Origin: an uncultured Gammaproteobacteria bacterium
Lineage (GTDB): Bacteria; Pseudomonadota; Gammaproteobacteria; Pseudomonadales; Ketobacteraceae
Assembly: GCA_913063125.1 (NCBI GenBank)
Contig: CAJXZM010000012.1
Coordinates: 1-60,230, forward strand
Length of the DNA: 60,230 bases
Direction: 5' to 3'
The notes under the pieces were generated by a model. The model searched no databases. It saw only the letters and a program-made list of their open reading frames with translations, and was not told where the DNA came from. The position numbers were made by a program, and so were the translations under genes. This document shows, in pieces, positions 38,457-46,828 of the stretch. Each line of letters starts with the position of its first letter. Position 1 is the stretch's first letter.

Positions 38457-39215
38457 ATGAGCCACTCAGTTGACGTTTTAACCTCCGTTCTTGCATCTAC
38501 AGTGCGCTCCTGGAGAGGCACATCAACAAAACGTAAAACGCCAGAGCCAGAAATGTTACTGACTCTATATGATAGAGAAGGATGCCCAGACTGTCGCTTT
38601 GTTAGAGAAGCACTCACTGAACTAAATTTGGATGTGAATATTGTCCCCTGCCCAGAAGGCAACAAAGAAGCCGTTGCAGAACTGAAAAAAATATCAGGAA
38701 CCCCTCTCGTTCCGTTTCTAACCGACCCAAATACGAAAAAACAGATCAGCGGACAAGACAGCATTGTTAGCTATTTATTCAAAGAGTATCGAGGAACCAG
38801 TGTTCCCTCCAAGTTGTCTTCAGGTATCCGCAACGCCATTGCATCACGGATAGCCACTACGCTTCGCAATGGCTCTGGCATACAATACCACTTAGCAAAA
38901 CCCGTTGCGGAACCATTAACGTTATACAGTTTTGAATCTAGCCCCTATACCCGCCTCGTTAGAGAGCGTCTTTGTGAATATGGCATCCCCTACACCCTGA
39001 TTAACTTAGGCAAACAGCAACGAGCTGACATGGGACCGGCCAACTTCCGCATGACCCTAAAAGAATACAAACCCTTACCAAACTCCAAGCGTGATACTTT
39101 CTTTAAGCAACATGGAAATGTTCAAGTACCCTTCTTGATTGACCCCAATACAGAATTAGAGCTATTTGAATCCAAACAGATCCTGGACTATCTAGATAAT
39201 ACCTACGCAGCCTAA
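38457..39215 (+). CDS. Tandem thioredoxin-fold protein (glutaredoxin-like plus GST N-domain-like)
   Basis: 252 aa carrying two thioredoxin-fold units. The first (about 33-110) has LTLYDREGCPDCRFVREAL with active-site C43-P-D-C46, the cis-Pro region GTPLVPFL and then DSIVSYL. The second (about 155-250) has LTLYSFESSPYTRLVRERL, in which Ser-Pro-Tyr replaces the cysteine pair, then VQVPFLIDPN and ESKQILDYLDNTY. No C-terminal GST helical domain is present. A glutathione-dependent redox or binding role is likely; the second unit probably binds glutathione without dithiol chemistry. An AAGGAAG Shine-Dalgarno supports the start. Its stop codon overlaps that of the converging gene. Confidence 0.82.
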   Translation: MSHSVDVLTSVLASTVRSWRGTSTKRKTPEPEMLLTLYDREGCPDCRFVREALTELNLDVNIVPCPEGNKEAVAELKKISGTPLVPFLTDPNTKKQISGQDSIVSYLFKEYRGTSVPSKLSSGIRNAIASRIATTLRNGSGIQYHLAKPVAEPLTLYSFESSPYTRLVRERLCEYGIPYTLINLGKQQRADMGPANFRMTLKEYKPLPNSKRDTFFKQHGNVQVPFLIDPNTELELFESKQILDYLDNTYAA

Positions 39216-39697
39216 TCAGACCCCGAACCGTCGCCTTCTGGCACATTAATTACATGAAGAGCGGCGGCTAATGTCACCATCGCTTGTTTCTCCGACAAGC
39301 AGATACGATTCCCCAATCCTAAGAAGCCACCCGACGCCTTCGCAATCTTTTTCCCAATGGATAACAGTGACAACTTAAAGGCCAATGCCTCTTCTTCCGA
39401 TAGCTCTGCATCCACCGCATTACGTATAGACTCCATGCACTGATTAGGGTCCATTTTTCCCGCAAAAACCTCACTGGTAAGGTTCTCCAGATCTTGGAGC
39501 AACTCAGTAATTACCAGTTTCATCAGATCAATATCCGATAACAACCCCTCTACCAAAAGTTTCTTAAAGGCAGCCACTTCTTTTTGATCAATTCGACCAT
39601 CCGCTCCTGCAACAATATTAAAGATAATAAGCGGGGCATACACTAGGGACTGCCATTCTGCGGGTGTAAAGCGGTCTTTATTTATTTTTATTGTCAT
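39212..39697 (-). CDS. TerB-like helical protein
   Basis: 161 aa, soluble and all-helical by pattern. The segment FNIVAGADGRIDQKEVAAFKKLL resembles the acidic metal-binding entry motif of TerB-like proteins (ADGxIxxxE). A second related stretch, AVDAELSEEEALAFKLSL, suggests an internal repeat of the fold. It ends in an acidic tail. Not part of a tellurite (ter) gene cluster. Function unknown. Its TAG is interleaved with the TAA of the gene on the opposite strand. Confidence 0.7.
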   Translation of the reverse strand: MTIKINKDRFTPAEWQSLVYAPLIIFNIVAGADGRIDQKEVAAFKKLLVEGLLSDIDLMKLVITELLQDLENLTSEVFAGKMDPNQCMESIRNAVDAELSEEEALAFKLSLLSIGKKIAKASGGFLGLGNRICLSEKQAMVTLAAALHVINVPEGDGSGSD

Positions 39698-39844
39698 GAG
39701 GCCTCAAAAACACGTGTCACAAGTCAAAAAAACCATATCACTCCACCCTGCATATGAAAAGTCATTATTTACTATCCCAGGGTCTATACTGAAATATTGC
39801 TATTGCAACTCTATTCTCTAGGACTATTTGCAAGGAAAGTCACA

Positions 39845-41296
39845 ATGTCGAAAAAAGTGCTCATAATTGAAGATTCCAAATCCTTTGCATCCCTCGTAGC
39901 AGGAACCTTAAAGCACCGCCATCAGTACGAAAGTAAAATCGCCCCCACACTAGCAAACGCAAAAGCACTATTAGAAGAAAATGAAGACAGCTATTTTGCT
40001 GCCATTGTCGATCTTAACCTTCCTGATGCACCGAATGGTGAAGCAGTAGAATTAATAGCAGAATACAAGATACCTAGCATCGTATTCACCGGGCAACTTA
40101 GCGAAGGCCTTCGGGAAGATATATTTAGCAAAGGTGTTTCAGATTACGTCCTTAAAACAGGGCAATACAATATCGATTATGTTGTCGATGCAATTCACCG
40201 CTTTGAATGTAACCGTAATGTAAAGGTATTGGTTGTTGATGACTCCATCACCGCTCGGCGCCAAATGAAGCGGTTATTACTCACTCAATGCTACCAAGTG
40301 ATTGAAGCTGAAAGCGGGTTAGCTGCACTAGGAGCGCTAAAAGATAATCCTGATGTTTCTATCACCATTACCGATTGCCACATGGATGGCATGGATGGTT
40401 TTGAATTGACCAAAACCATCCGCCAAACCCGAACAAAAGAGAGTATGGCTATCATTGGTGTTTCTTCGCAAGGGGGTAGCTCTATCTCCGCTCAATTCAT
40501 CAAACACGGTGCAGATGACTTTATTATAAAACCCTTTATACAAGAAGAGTTCAATTGCCGGATCAACAAAAATGCGGAAACCCTAGAGCACTTTGCTCAC
40601 CTAAAAGCTCTCAACAATCAAAAGAATTTTTTAATGGGAATGGCGGCTCATGACATTCGAAACCCCCTTGGGATTATCGACCGTATTGTAAAACGTGCTA
40701 TGTCTAGCAACCCCGCACCGGAGCGCATGGAAGAGTATCTGAAAATGATCGAGCATAGTTGCGGCGGGCTATTGGAGCTTCTCACTGATATTTTGGAAAT
40801 CTCTCGCTTAGAAGGCAAAGAAATCGTAATGGAGATGGAGCATAGCCCTATTGAGCGAATTCTTAATGAGCGCATCGATATGGTAAAACCGCGCTCAATG
40901 GAAAAGGAAATCAGCATCATCGGCGACTTCAAAGACAACAACATTTTACCCATCGATCACAAACGTGTCGCACAAGTTGTTGATAATTTCATATCCAACG
41001 CGCTTAAATTCTCACCTCAAGGCTCTACCGTTACCGTAAAAACCGAAGCGGAAAAAGATAAAGTTATCGTCAGTGTCTATGACCAGGGTCCAGGCGTAAA
41101 CGAGGATGAGCAAGCCTTGCTGTTCGAAGCCTTTAGCCAGCTGAGCACTAGACCAACAGGCGGTGAAAGTAGTACTGGGTTAGGATTAGCTATTTGCAAA
41201 AGCATTGTTGAGTCTCACGGTGGCACAATTGGTTATGAGCGACGTGAAAACGAAGGAAGTCGATTTTATTTCTCCCTGCCAACGGAAAACGTATAA
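39845..41296 (+). CDS. Soluble REC-REC-histidine kinase
   Basis: 483 aa from the ATG at 39845, which has AAGGAAAG eight bases upstream; the frame extends to 39797 without support. Receiver 1 (about 3-120) has phosphoacceptor Asp56 in AAIVDLNLPD. Receiver 2 (about 125-240) has VVDDS and Asp177 in TITDCHMDGMDGF. HisKA carries His269 in AHDIRNPLG. The HATPase has YDQGPGV and STGLGLAI. No membrane segment is present, so it is a cytoplasmic kinase that receives its input by phosphorylation. It is monocistronic. Such kinases often feed a response regulator or HPt encoded elsewhere. Confidence 0.92.
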   Translation: MSKKVLIIEDSKSFASLVAGTLKHRHQYESKIAPTLANAKALLEENEDSYFAAIVDLNLPDAPNGEAVELIAEYKIPSIVFTGQLSEGLREDIFSKGVSDYVLKTGQYNIDYVVDAIHRFECNRNVKVLVVDDSITARRQMKRLLLTQCYQVIEAESGLAALGALKDNPDVSITITDCHMDGMDGFELTKTIRQTRTKESMAIIGVSSQGGSSISAQFIKHGADDFIIKPFIQEEFNCRINKNAETLEHFAHLKALNNQKNFLMGMAAHDIRNPLGIIDRIVKRAMSSNPAPERMEEYLKMIEHSCGGLLELLTDILEISRLEGKEIVMEMEHSPIERILNERIDMVKPRSMEKEISIIGDFKDNNILPIDHKRVAQVVDNFISNALKFSPQGSTVTVKTEAEKDKVIVSVYDQGPGVNEDEQALLFEAFSQLSTRPTGGESSTGLGLAICKSIVESHGGTIGYERRENEGSRFYFSLPTENV

Positions 41297-41347
41297 AAAA
41301 CGTTATCGCAATTACTCCAGTGCGAGCATTCACTACAAACTATCGTT

Positions 41348-41386
41348 ATACATAGTGACTACAATGTAGTCACTATGTATTTTCGT
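41348..41386 (+). terminator. Terminator after the REC-REC-kinase, overlapping the mobB stop
   Basis: Fifteen-base perfect arms (41348-41362 and 41366-41380) with a 3-base loop, followed by TTTTC on the plus strand. The stop codon of the converging mobB gene (41373-41375) lies inside the right arm. Confidence 0.8.
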
Positions 41387-41966
41387 GAAATAAATCATAT
41401 TGCTTAATCCAGCCCTCGATAAACTCCGCAACTTTTTCTGGCTGGTTGAGCGGCAAAACAGATACGCCACCTGCTCCATATTTCCGCGCATTTGCATCCA
41501 GCTCCTTGGCATCAGTGACAAGTGCCACAACAGAGTGTGCAAGCTCTGGGTTATCTACGGATTCACACAATAACGGCGTATTCAATTCAGCCCTACTCAC
41601 CTCCACCTTAGGAACAGAATCCTGCCTAAATCCTTCTAAAAGCACCACATCTAACATTGCAGTGTCCATCCTCTCTAACAGGTACTCCAATTTAGGATAT
41701 ATCGGTGTTTCATGTTCCATCATTAGCGCCCAACCGTTTGATGATGCAAGTATCGCTTGTTCTGCCCCCGCCTTTCTAAGCTCATAGCTATCTTTACCGG
41801 GCTTATCAATTTGAATTTCATGATGGCAATGTTTAATGACGCCTACACGCACACTTTTTTGTTTAAGCAATGAGATCACCTGCTTAAGCAGGGTTGTTTT
41901 ACCCGTATTGCTGCAATATGCAACGAACCCAAGGACAGGTAACGGATAGTCAAATTGGTGGCTCAT
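41373..41966 (-). CDS. mobB: Molybdopterin-guanine dinucleotide biosynthesis protein MobB
   Basis: 197 aa P-loop GTPase-like accessory protein that helps MobA convert molybdopterin to its guanine dinucleotide form. The P-loop is GFVAYCSNTGKTT at 13-25; most MobB proteins have Ser-Gly-Thr-Gly-Lys-Thr at this place, so Asn20 is a small departure. VGVIKHCHHEIQIDKPGKDSYELRKAGA is the family's hallmark. LLEGFRQDSVPKVEV follows later. mobA is not adjacent, and no molybdoenzyme is in the window. Confidence 0.93.
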   Translation of the reverse strand: MSHQFDYPLPVLGFVAYCSNTGKTTLLKQVISLLKQKSVRVGVIKHCHHEIQIDKPGKDSYELRKAGAEQAILASSNGWALMMEHETPIYPKLEYLLERMDTAMLDVVLLEGFRQDSVPKVEVSRAELNTPLLCESVDNPELAHSVVALVTDAKELDANARKYGAGGVSVLPLNQPEKVAEFIEGWIKQYDLFHENT

Positions 41967-42131
41967 GTTGTTCCTCTTAATTCACATGTCATAGCAAGAG
42001 TTGGACAAAGGTTGTTACGTTATTGGAAGTCGGTATACTTCCCTCTAAATAATCAAAAACAATCAAAAATAACACAAAAAATCGCCCTAATTACAGTTTA
42101 AATAATACTACCCTATTCCCAAGGAGCAACA

Positions 42132-43397
42132 ATGCCTAAGATCAAACTTCACTGGCAAATTCTCGGCGCCATATTTCTCGCTGCCATTGCCGGTTACGCA
42201 ACGGGGCTCGAAGCCAGTATTTTTGGTGTTACTTTTTACGCCATGTTTGATTTCGTTGGCACACTGTTTCTTAATGGTCTAAAAATGATCATCGTACCAC
42301 TCATTATGGCTTCCATTATTTCAGGTATAGCCGGACTAGGGTCCTCTGAAGGTCTTGGTCGACTGGGAGCAAAAACCCTTAGTTTCTATATGCTTTCTAG
42401 CCTTGTCGCCATATTAGTCGGGTTAGCGGCGGTTAACATTGTCCAACCCGGTATTATTGACGGCAAACCTGGTGCAGAAATCTTAGGGCTCAGCGCTGAA
42501 ACTGAAGAAACCCTAAAAAAGGTTGAAGGCAAAAGTGGTGGGGATATAGCACAAGTATTTTTACGTATGGTCCCAACAAACATTGTACATGCCGCCGCGG
42601 AAGGTCAAATGTTAGGTTTGATTTTCTTCGCCATATTATTTGCAGTCTTTATGATGCAGCTAGACCAAAAACACAGTGAACCTCTCCGAAACCTATGGGA
42701 AGGTGTATTTCAAACAATGATGGGTATCACAATGTTCGTGATGAAATTTGCCCCCATTGGTGTATTTGGTCTCGTCGCAAAAACTGTTGCAAAAACCGGC
42801 TTTGATGCATTAGTACCCATGCTGGTATTTTTCTTCACTGTACTTGCAGCATTGTTCGTTCATGCATTTATTACCCTGCCTATATTGTTGAAAATCATTG
42901 GTAAAGTTGCACCCATTAAGCATATAAAAGCGATGTCTCCCGCTATGCTTACTGCATTTTCGACAGCATCATCATCTGCCACATTACCACTCACGTTGGA
43001 GTGCATTGAAAAGAATGCAGGTGTATCCAATCGAACCAGCAGCTTTGTTTTACCTCTAGGAGCAACCATCAACATGGATGGCACCGCGCTCTATGAATGT
43101 GTTGCTGCCATGTTTATTGCTCAAGCCTACGGGTTGGACTTATCGCTAACCGTACAGTTCACTATAGTGTTAGTTGCCCTATTAACATCTGTCGGTGTTG
43201 CTGGCATACCCTCCGCCAGCCTTGTGGCTATCGCCGTTATATTGGGAGCCATAGGGTTGCCGGCCGAAGGTATTGGTTTATTGCTTGTCACTGATCGCAT
43301 ATTGGATATGTTTAGAACATCAGTGAATGTATTTAGTGACTCCTGCTGTGCAGTAATAGTCGCAAGAACGGAAGGTGAAGAAACAAAAGTTGCTTAA
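42132..43397 (+). CDS. Dicarboxylate/amino acid:cation symporter
   Basis: 421 aa, typical of the DAACS family (GltP/DctA). It has about eight spans plus two re-entrant hairpins. Key motifs are LFLNGLKMIIVPLI, the serine-rich hairpin FSTASSSATLPLT, the cation/substrate site NMDGTALYE and VAGIPSASLVAIA. It imports glutamate, aspartate or C4-dicarboxylates with Na+ or H+. AAGGAG ahead of the ATG supports the start. No sensor pair (such as DctBD) is adjacent. Confidence 0.95.
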   Translation: MPKIKLHWQILGAIFLAAIAGYATGLEASIFGVTFYAMFDFVGTLFLNGLKMIIVPLIMASIISGIAGLGSSEGLGRLGAKTLSFYMLSSLVAILVGLAAVNIVQPGIIDGKPGAEILGLSAETEETLKKVEGKSGGDIAQVFLRMVPTNIVHAAAEGQMLGLIFFAILFAVFMMQLDQKHSEPLRNLWEGVFQTMMGITMFVMKFAPIGVFGLVAKTVAKTGFDALVPMLVFFFTVLAALFVHAFITLPILLKIIGKVAPIKHIKAMSPAMLTAFSTASSSATLPLTLECIEKNAGVSNRTSSFVLPLGATINMDGTALYECVAAMFIAQAYGLDLSLTVQFTIVLVALLTSVGVAGIPSASLVAIAVILGAIGLPAEGIGLLLVTDRILDMFRTSVNVFSDSCCAVIVARTEGEETKVA

Positions 43398-43503
43398 TAG
43401 TTGTTTATTAATTGCTACATTAGTTATCACAACGGGAATATACATTAACAACGCAAAGGTGAACTGGCAGAACTAATAGAACTGACCCTCTTATCAAGGT
43501 ATC

Positions 43504-43546
43504 ATCCATTACGTCTTAGCAGCACATTCGCTAAGGCATAATGGAT
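43504..43546 (+). promoter_or_regulatory. Long imperfect hairpin just upstream of the MMPL gene
   Basis: Seventeen-base arms (43504-43520 and 43530-43546) pair with one C·A mismatch and one G·U wobble around a 9-base loop. The right arm ends 20 bases before the GTG start at 43567. There is no T-run, so it is probably a leader structure or operator and not a terminator for the symporter. Confidence 0.5.
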
Positions 43547-43566
43547 CGCACTCGCTAGGAGGCATT

Positions 43567-45948
43567 GTGAATAAATTTATTGATACACCGTTTTTTGAGA
43601 TATTAATAGCCCAACGTCGTTGGTTTGCACTTTTATCGTTAGCTGTTTGTTTTAGCCTAATCCTCGGATTACCTAAATTAGGTTTCGACAGCAGTTACCG
43701 TGTTTTCTTTTCTCCAGACAACCCCCAGCTCTTGGCCTACGACAAGCTCAACAATGAATATACCAGCACAGATAACCTAACCTTCATTGTTACTTCCAGT
43801 ACTAACAACATTTACACACAAGCCAACATTCAAACACTTATCACATTAACAAAAAAAGCCTGGGAACTACCCTTTTCTCAACGAACACAATCCTTGGTTA
43901 ATTTTCCCTACACAGAAACCGAACATATTAATGGGACTGATGAGTTCATTGTTTATGACCTAGTAGACACAGAACTATGGAAAAAAACAATAAACTCAAA
44001 AGGTGAAATTTCACGCCCCTACCTGTTAGAAACCCAACAAAAGGCACTCTCAGAAGAGCTACTGGTAAATCGCCTTATTAGCAGCGATAAAAGCTTGGCA
44101 ATCATCGACGTTGCATTATTGATTGAGAATATATCTCCGACGGATCGATCCTCCATTATCGATGCGGCCCAGATTTTACAAAAAGAAGCCCAGAAAAACA
44201 CGGACATCTCCGTACTTTTAACTGGTAGTCTTATGAGAGATTACGCAGTACAGGAAACTTCTGCAGCCGACGCATCGGCTCTGCTGCCTCTAATGTTGAT
44301 ATTTTCAATACTGGTCAACTTTGCCATTCTACGTTCATTAGCACTATTGATTTCAAGCCAAATCATCATCATCCTTGCCGTAATTTCTGGCATGGGTATT
44401 GCTGGCTGGATGCAATACGATCTTAACGCAGTGTCGGCAATGGCTGCATTACTCATTATTATCTTAGCGTTAGCAGATACCGTTCACATTGGCGCAACAT
44501 ATTTAAAGGAATTACAAAAAGACAAGATGCCAATTGATGCTATTCGTATCAGCCTTCAAAAAAACATAAAGGCCGTATTCCTTACCAGCACAACAACAGC
44601 GACCGGCTTTTACAGTCTAAATTTCATGGACTCTAACGCATTCTCAGACCTTGGAAACATAGCAATCTATGGTGTACTAATGGCGTTTATTTTATCACTC
44701 ACGTTATTTCCTAGCTGCCTACTACTCTTTACTCCAAAAAAACCTGGAACAGGAATACAACAAGAGCCATTATCACGATGGATTTCATCTATTGCTATAA
44801 ACTATCGAAAGCCACTCTTTTTAGGTTTTTTCTTAATCACAGTAACCACCACACCATTTCTAGCAATGAATCAATTCAATGACGATTTCTTATCCAAATT
44901 CCCCAAAGATACTGAGATTATTGTTGCTGCAGATACGTATATGGAGCATATGCCAGCGATACACAGTATCAGCTACTCGCTTTCTTCAAGAACGTCAAAT
45001 GGCATCAATCAACCTGACTACCTACATAAGATAGAAGCATTTTCTAAATGGTATAAACAACAACCCGAAGTCACTCACGTCTATTCATATATTGATATTA
45101 TTAAACGCCTTAATATGAACATGCACAATGGCGAAGACGCATGGTATCGCATTCCAGCAAGCCAACCTTTGGCAGCGCAATACCTCTTGTTATATGAAAT
45201 GTCCCTCGGTTATGGCCAATCTCTTGATGAAGTAATCAACCAAGACAAATCATCTCTAAAAATGACTGTCACACTTACTCACCTCGACAACAATCAGTTA
45301 ATGAACGTTGAAGAACGGGCGAAACAATGGTTACTCGTAAATTACCCCGAGTTAGATGCCACAGGAACCAGCCAAGATATAATGTTCGCTCACCAAGGTG
45401 AGCATGTGGTAGTTAACGCTCAAAAGGGATCAGCATTAACCATCGTACTCATCACCATTGCTTTAATCATTGGTTTAGGCTCCTTTAAGTATGGCGCCAT
45501 TAGCATTATCCCAAACCTTGTACCCGCGGGAGTCGTTTATGGTCTATGGGGGATATTCATTAAAGATATGGATGCCGCAGTAGCTATCACGTATTCCGTA
45601 AGTTTGGGGTTAGTTGTCGATGACACCGTGCATGTCTTATCAAAATACGTTCAAGAGCGGCGTAAAGGCGTTGCCCCCAGACTAGCCATCGAATATACCC
45701 TTGAAAATACTGCCACGGCATTAATCGTCACAACCATTATGATTGCAGGTGGGCTAAGTATTATGGCATTGGCAAGTTTCCAACCGAATGCCGTTGTAGG
45801 CCTTATCATGGCCCCAATAATAGTTGTCGCTCTACTGTTTGACTTGTTCGTGTTACCGGGAATATTACTATTTATGGATGAGAAATTGATACGCAACAGC
45901 AAAATGGGCTTAGAAAATTCACCACCCCCTCCTCCGTATACTGATTAA
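43567..45948 (+). CDS. RND superfamily MMPL-type exporter
   Basis: 793 aa. It shows the double-unit RND plan: TM1 (about 20-35), a periplasmic loop, a five-span sterol-sensing-like block (about 235-395), TM7 (about 415), a second loop, and a closing five-span block (about 630-780). The motif ILALADTVHIG in the first half and VVDDTVHVLSKY in the second are the proton-relay type motifs of the MMPL/hydrophobe exporter branch. It likely exports or inserts lipids. The GTG start is supported by AGGAGG. No membrane fusion protein is adjacent, consistent with the MMPL branch. Confidence 0.92.
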   Translation: MNKFIDTPFFEILIAQRRWFALLSLAVCFSLILGLPKLGFDSSYRVFFSPDNPQLLAYDKLNNEYTSTDNLTFIVTSSTNNIYTQANIQTLITLTKKAWELPFSQRTQSLVNFPYTETEHINGTDEFIVYDLVDTELWKKTINSKGEISRPYLLETQQKALSEELLVNRLISSDKSLAIIDVALLIENISPTDRSSIIDAAQILQKEAQKNTDISVLLTGSLMRDYAVQETSAADASALLPLMLIFSILVNFAILRSLALLISSQIIIILAVISGMGIAGWMQYDLNAVSAMAALLIIILALADTVHIGATYLKELQKDKMPIDAIRISLQKNIKAVFLTSTTTATGFYSLNFMDSNAFSDLGNIAIYGVLMAFILSLTLFPSCLLLFTPKKPGTGIQQEPLSRWISSIAINYRKPLFLGFFLITVTTTPFLAMNQFNDDFLSKFPKDTEIIVAADTYMEHMPAIHSISYSLSSRTSNGINQPDYLHKIEAFSKWYKQQPEVTHVYSYIDIIKRLNMNMHNGEDAWYRIPASQPLAAQYLLLYEMSLGYGQSLDEVINQDKSSLKMTVTLTHLDNNQLMNVEERAKQWLLVNYPELDATGTSQDIMFAHQGEHVVVNAQKGSALTIVLITIALIIGLGSFKYGAISIIPNLVPAGVVYGLWGIFIKDMDAAVAITYSVSLGLVVDDTVHVLSKYVQERRKGVAPRLAIEYTLENTATALIVTTIMIAGGLSIMALASFQPNAVVGLIMAPIIVVALLFDLFVLPGILLFMDEKLIRNSKMGLENSPPPPPYTD

Positions 45949-45989
45949 GTGACTGAAGCGATAAAGCTACGTAAACCATTAAAATCACC

Positions 45990-46040
45990 AAGCGGCGATG
46001 CATTCCTCAGCTCTAGCGAATGCAGCGCCGCTTCTTTTAT
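45990..46040 (+). terminator. Rho-independent terminator after the MMPL gene
   Basis: Arms at 45990-46005 and 46018-46033 (AAGCGGCG…TGCATTC against GAATGCA…CGCCGCTT) pair with a single mismatch and a 12-base loop, followed by CTTTTATT. It may also serve the converging crotonase gene. Confidence 0.85.
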
Positions 46041-46063
46041 TCTGCTTATAATTATAAAAGGGA

Positions 46064-46744
46064 TTAAAACTCCTTTTTGATTGCCTCATCAACCGACACC
46101 AACAACTGATCTCTCACTCGCAGTTTAGTACCATGATGTGCCTTAAGGTCTAATTGAGACATCATTTTAGCACCCGCCAAAGCAGTACTAAAAAGCTGGT
46201 CTTCTGGTACTACCTTATCTAAAAATCCCGCTGTCATAGCATCCTCAGGAGAAAATATTTCAGCATTATTAACACTTCGACCAAAATATGAGGGTGCTAA
46301 ACGACCACGTGCTAACTCAACGCCAAAATATGGCATTGTCATACCAATTGCGACCTCATTTAGACCTACTTTATATTTTCCTGACACACCGATACGATAG
46401 TCTACGGACAGTAACATTAAAGCTCCCATCGCCAAGCTATGCCCGTTACAAGCAATGATCACAGGGGCTGGAAATGTCAACAACCGTTGTGATAAGCGCG
46501 CACCGTCACCAACCAATTTCCCTACAGCCGCAGGGCCGCCTTCTTTCATCACAGAAAGATCAAATCCCGCAGAAAACTTCCCTTCTCGACCGGTTAATAA
46601 AACCGTTGCCTTTTCGGCTTCTGCTTTATCCAAAGCCGCATTAAGCTCATCGAGAACCTGATGTGAAACTGCGTTCGCTTTTCCGTCATCTAAGGTAATA
46701 ATGGCTACATTTTCATCTTTTGCATACGTCACTAAACTGTTCAT
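46064..46744 (-). CDS. Crotonase/enoyl-CoA hydratase family protein
   Basis: 226 aa, slightly shorter than the usual 255-260 of the family. The acyl-CoA-binding and oxyanion-hole motifs are FSAGFDLSVM (first strand) and NGHSLAMGALMLLSVDYRI (second). The position of the second catalytic Glu of classic hydratases falls in KVGLNEVAIGMTMPYFG. The reaction could be hydration or isomerisation of an enoyl-CoA. It is monocistronic, 84 bases downstream of mksB, with its own leader. A role in fatty-acid or similar beta-oxidation is likely. Confidence 0.9.
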   Translation of the reverse strand: MNSLVTYAKDENVAIITLDDGKANAVSHQVLDELNAALDKAEAEKATVLLTGREGKFSAGFDLSVMKEGGPAAVGKLVGDGARLSQRLLTFPAPVIIACNGHSLAMGALMLLSVDYRIGVSGKYKVGLNEVAIGMTMPYFGVELARGRLAPSYFGRSVNNAEIFSPEDAMTAGFLDKVVPEDQLFSTALAGAKMMSQLDLKAHHGTKLRVRDQLLVSVDEAIKKEF

Positions 46745-46828
46745 TACTTATATTCCTTACTTTATATTTTCTGATAATAATATTTTATCGCACTACAATT
46801 TTTACCATTAATAGAGCATTAGATACGA

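Noticed and set aside
39212..39697. Tellurite-resistance gene
   Set aside because: Only a TerB-like fold pattern is visible; no terZACDE cluster accompanies it.
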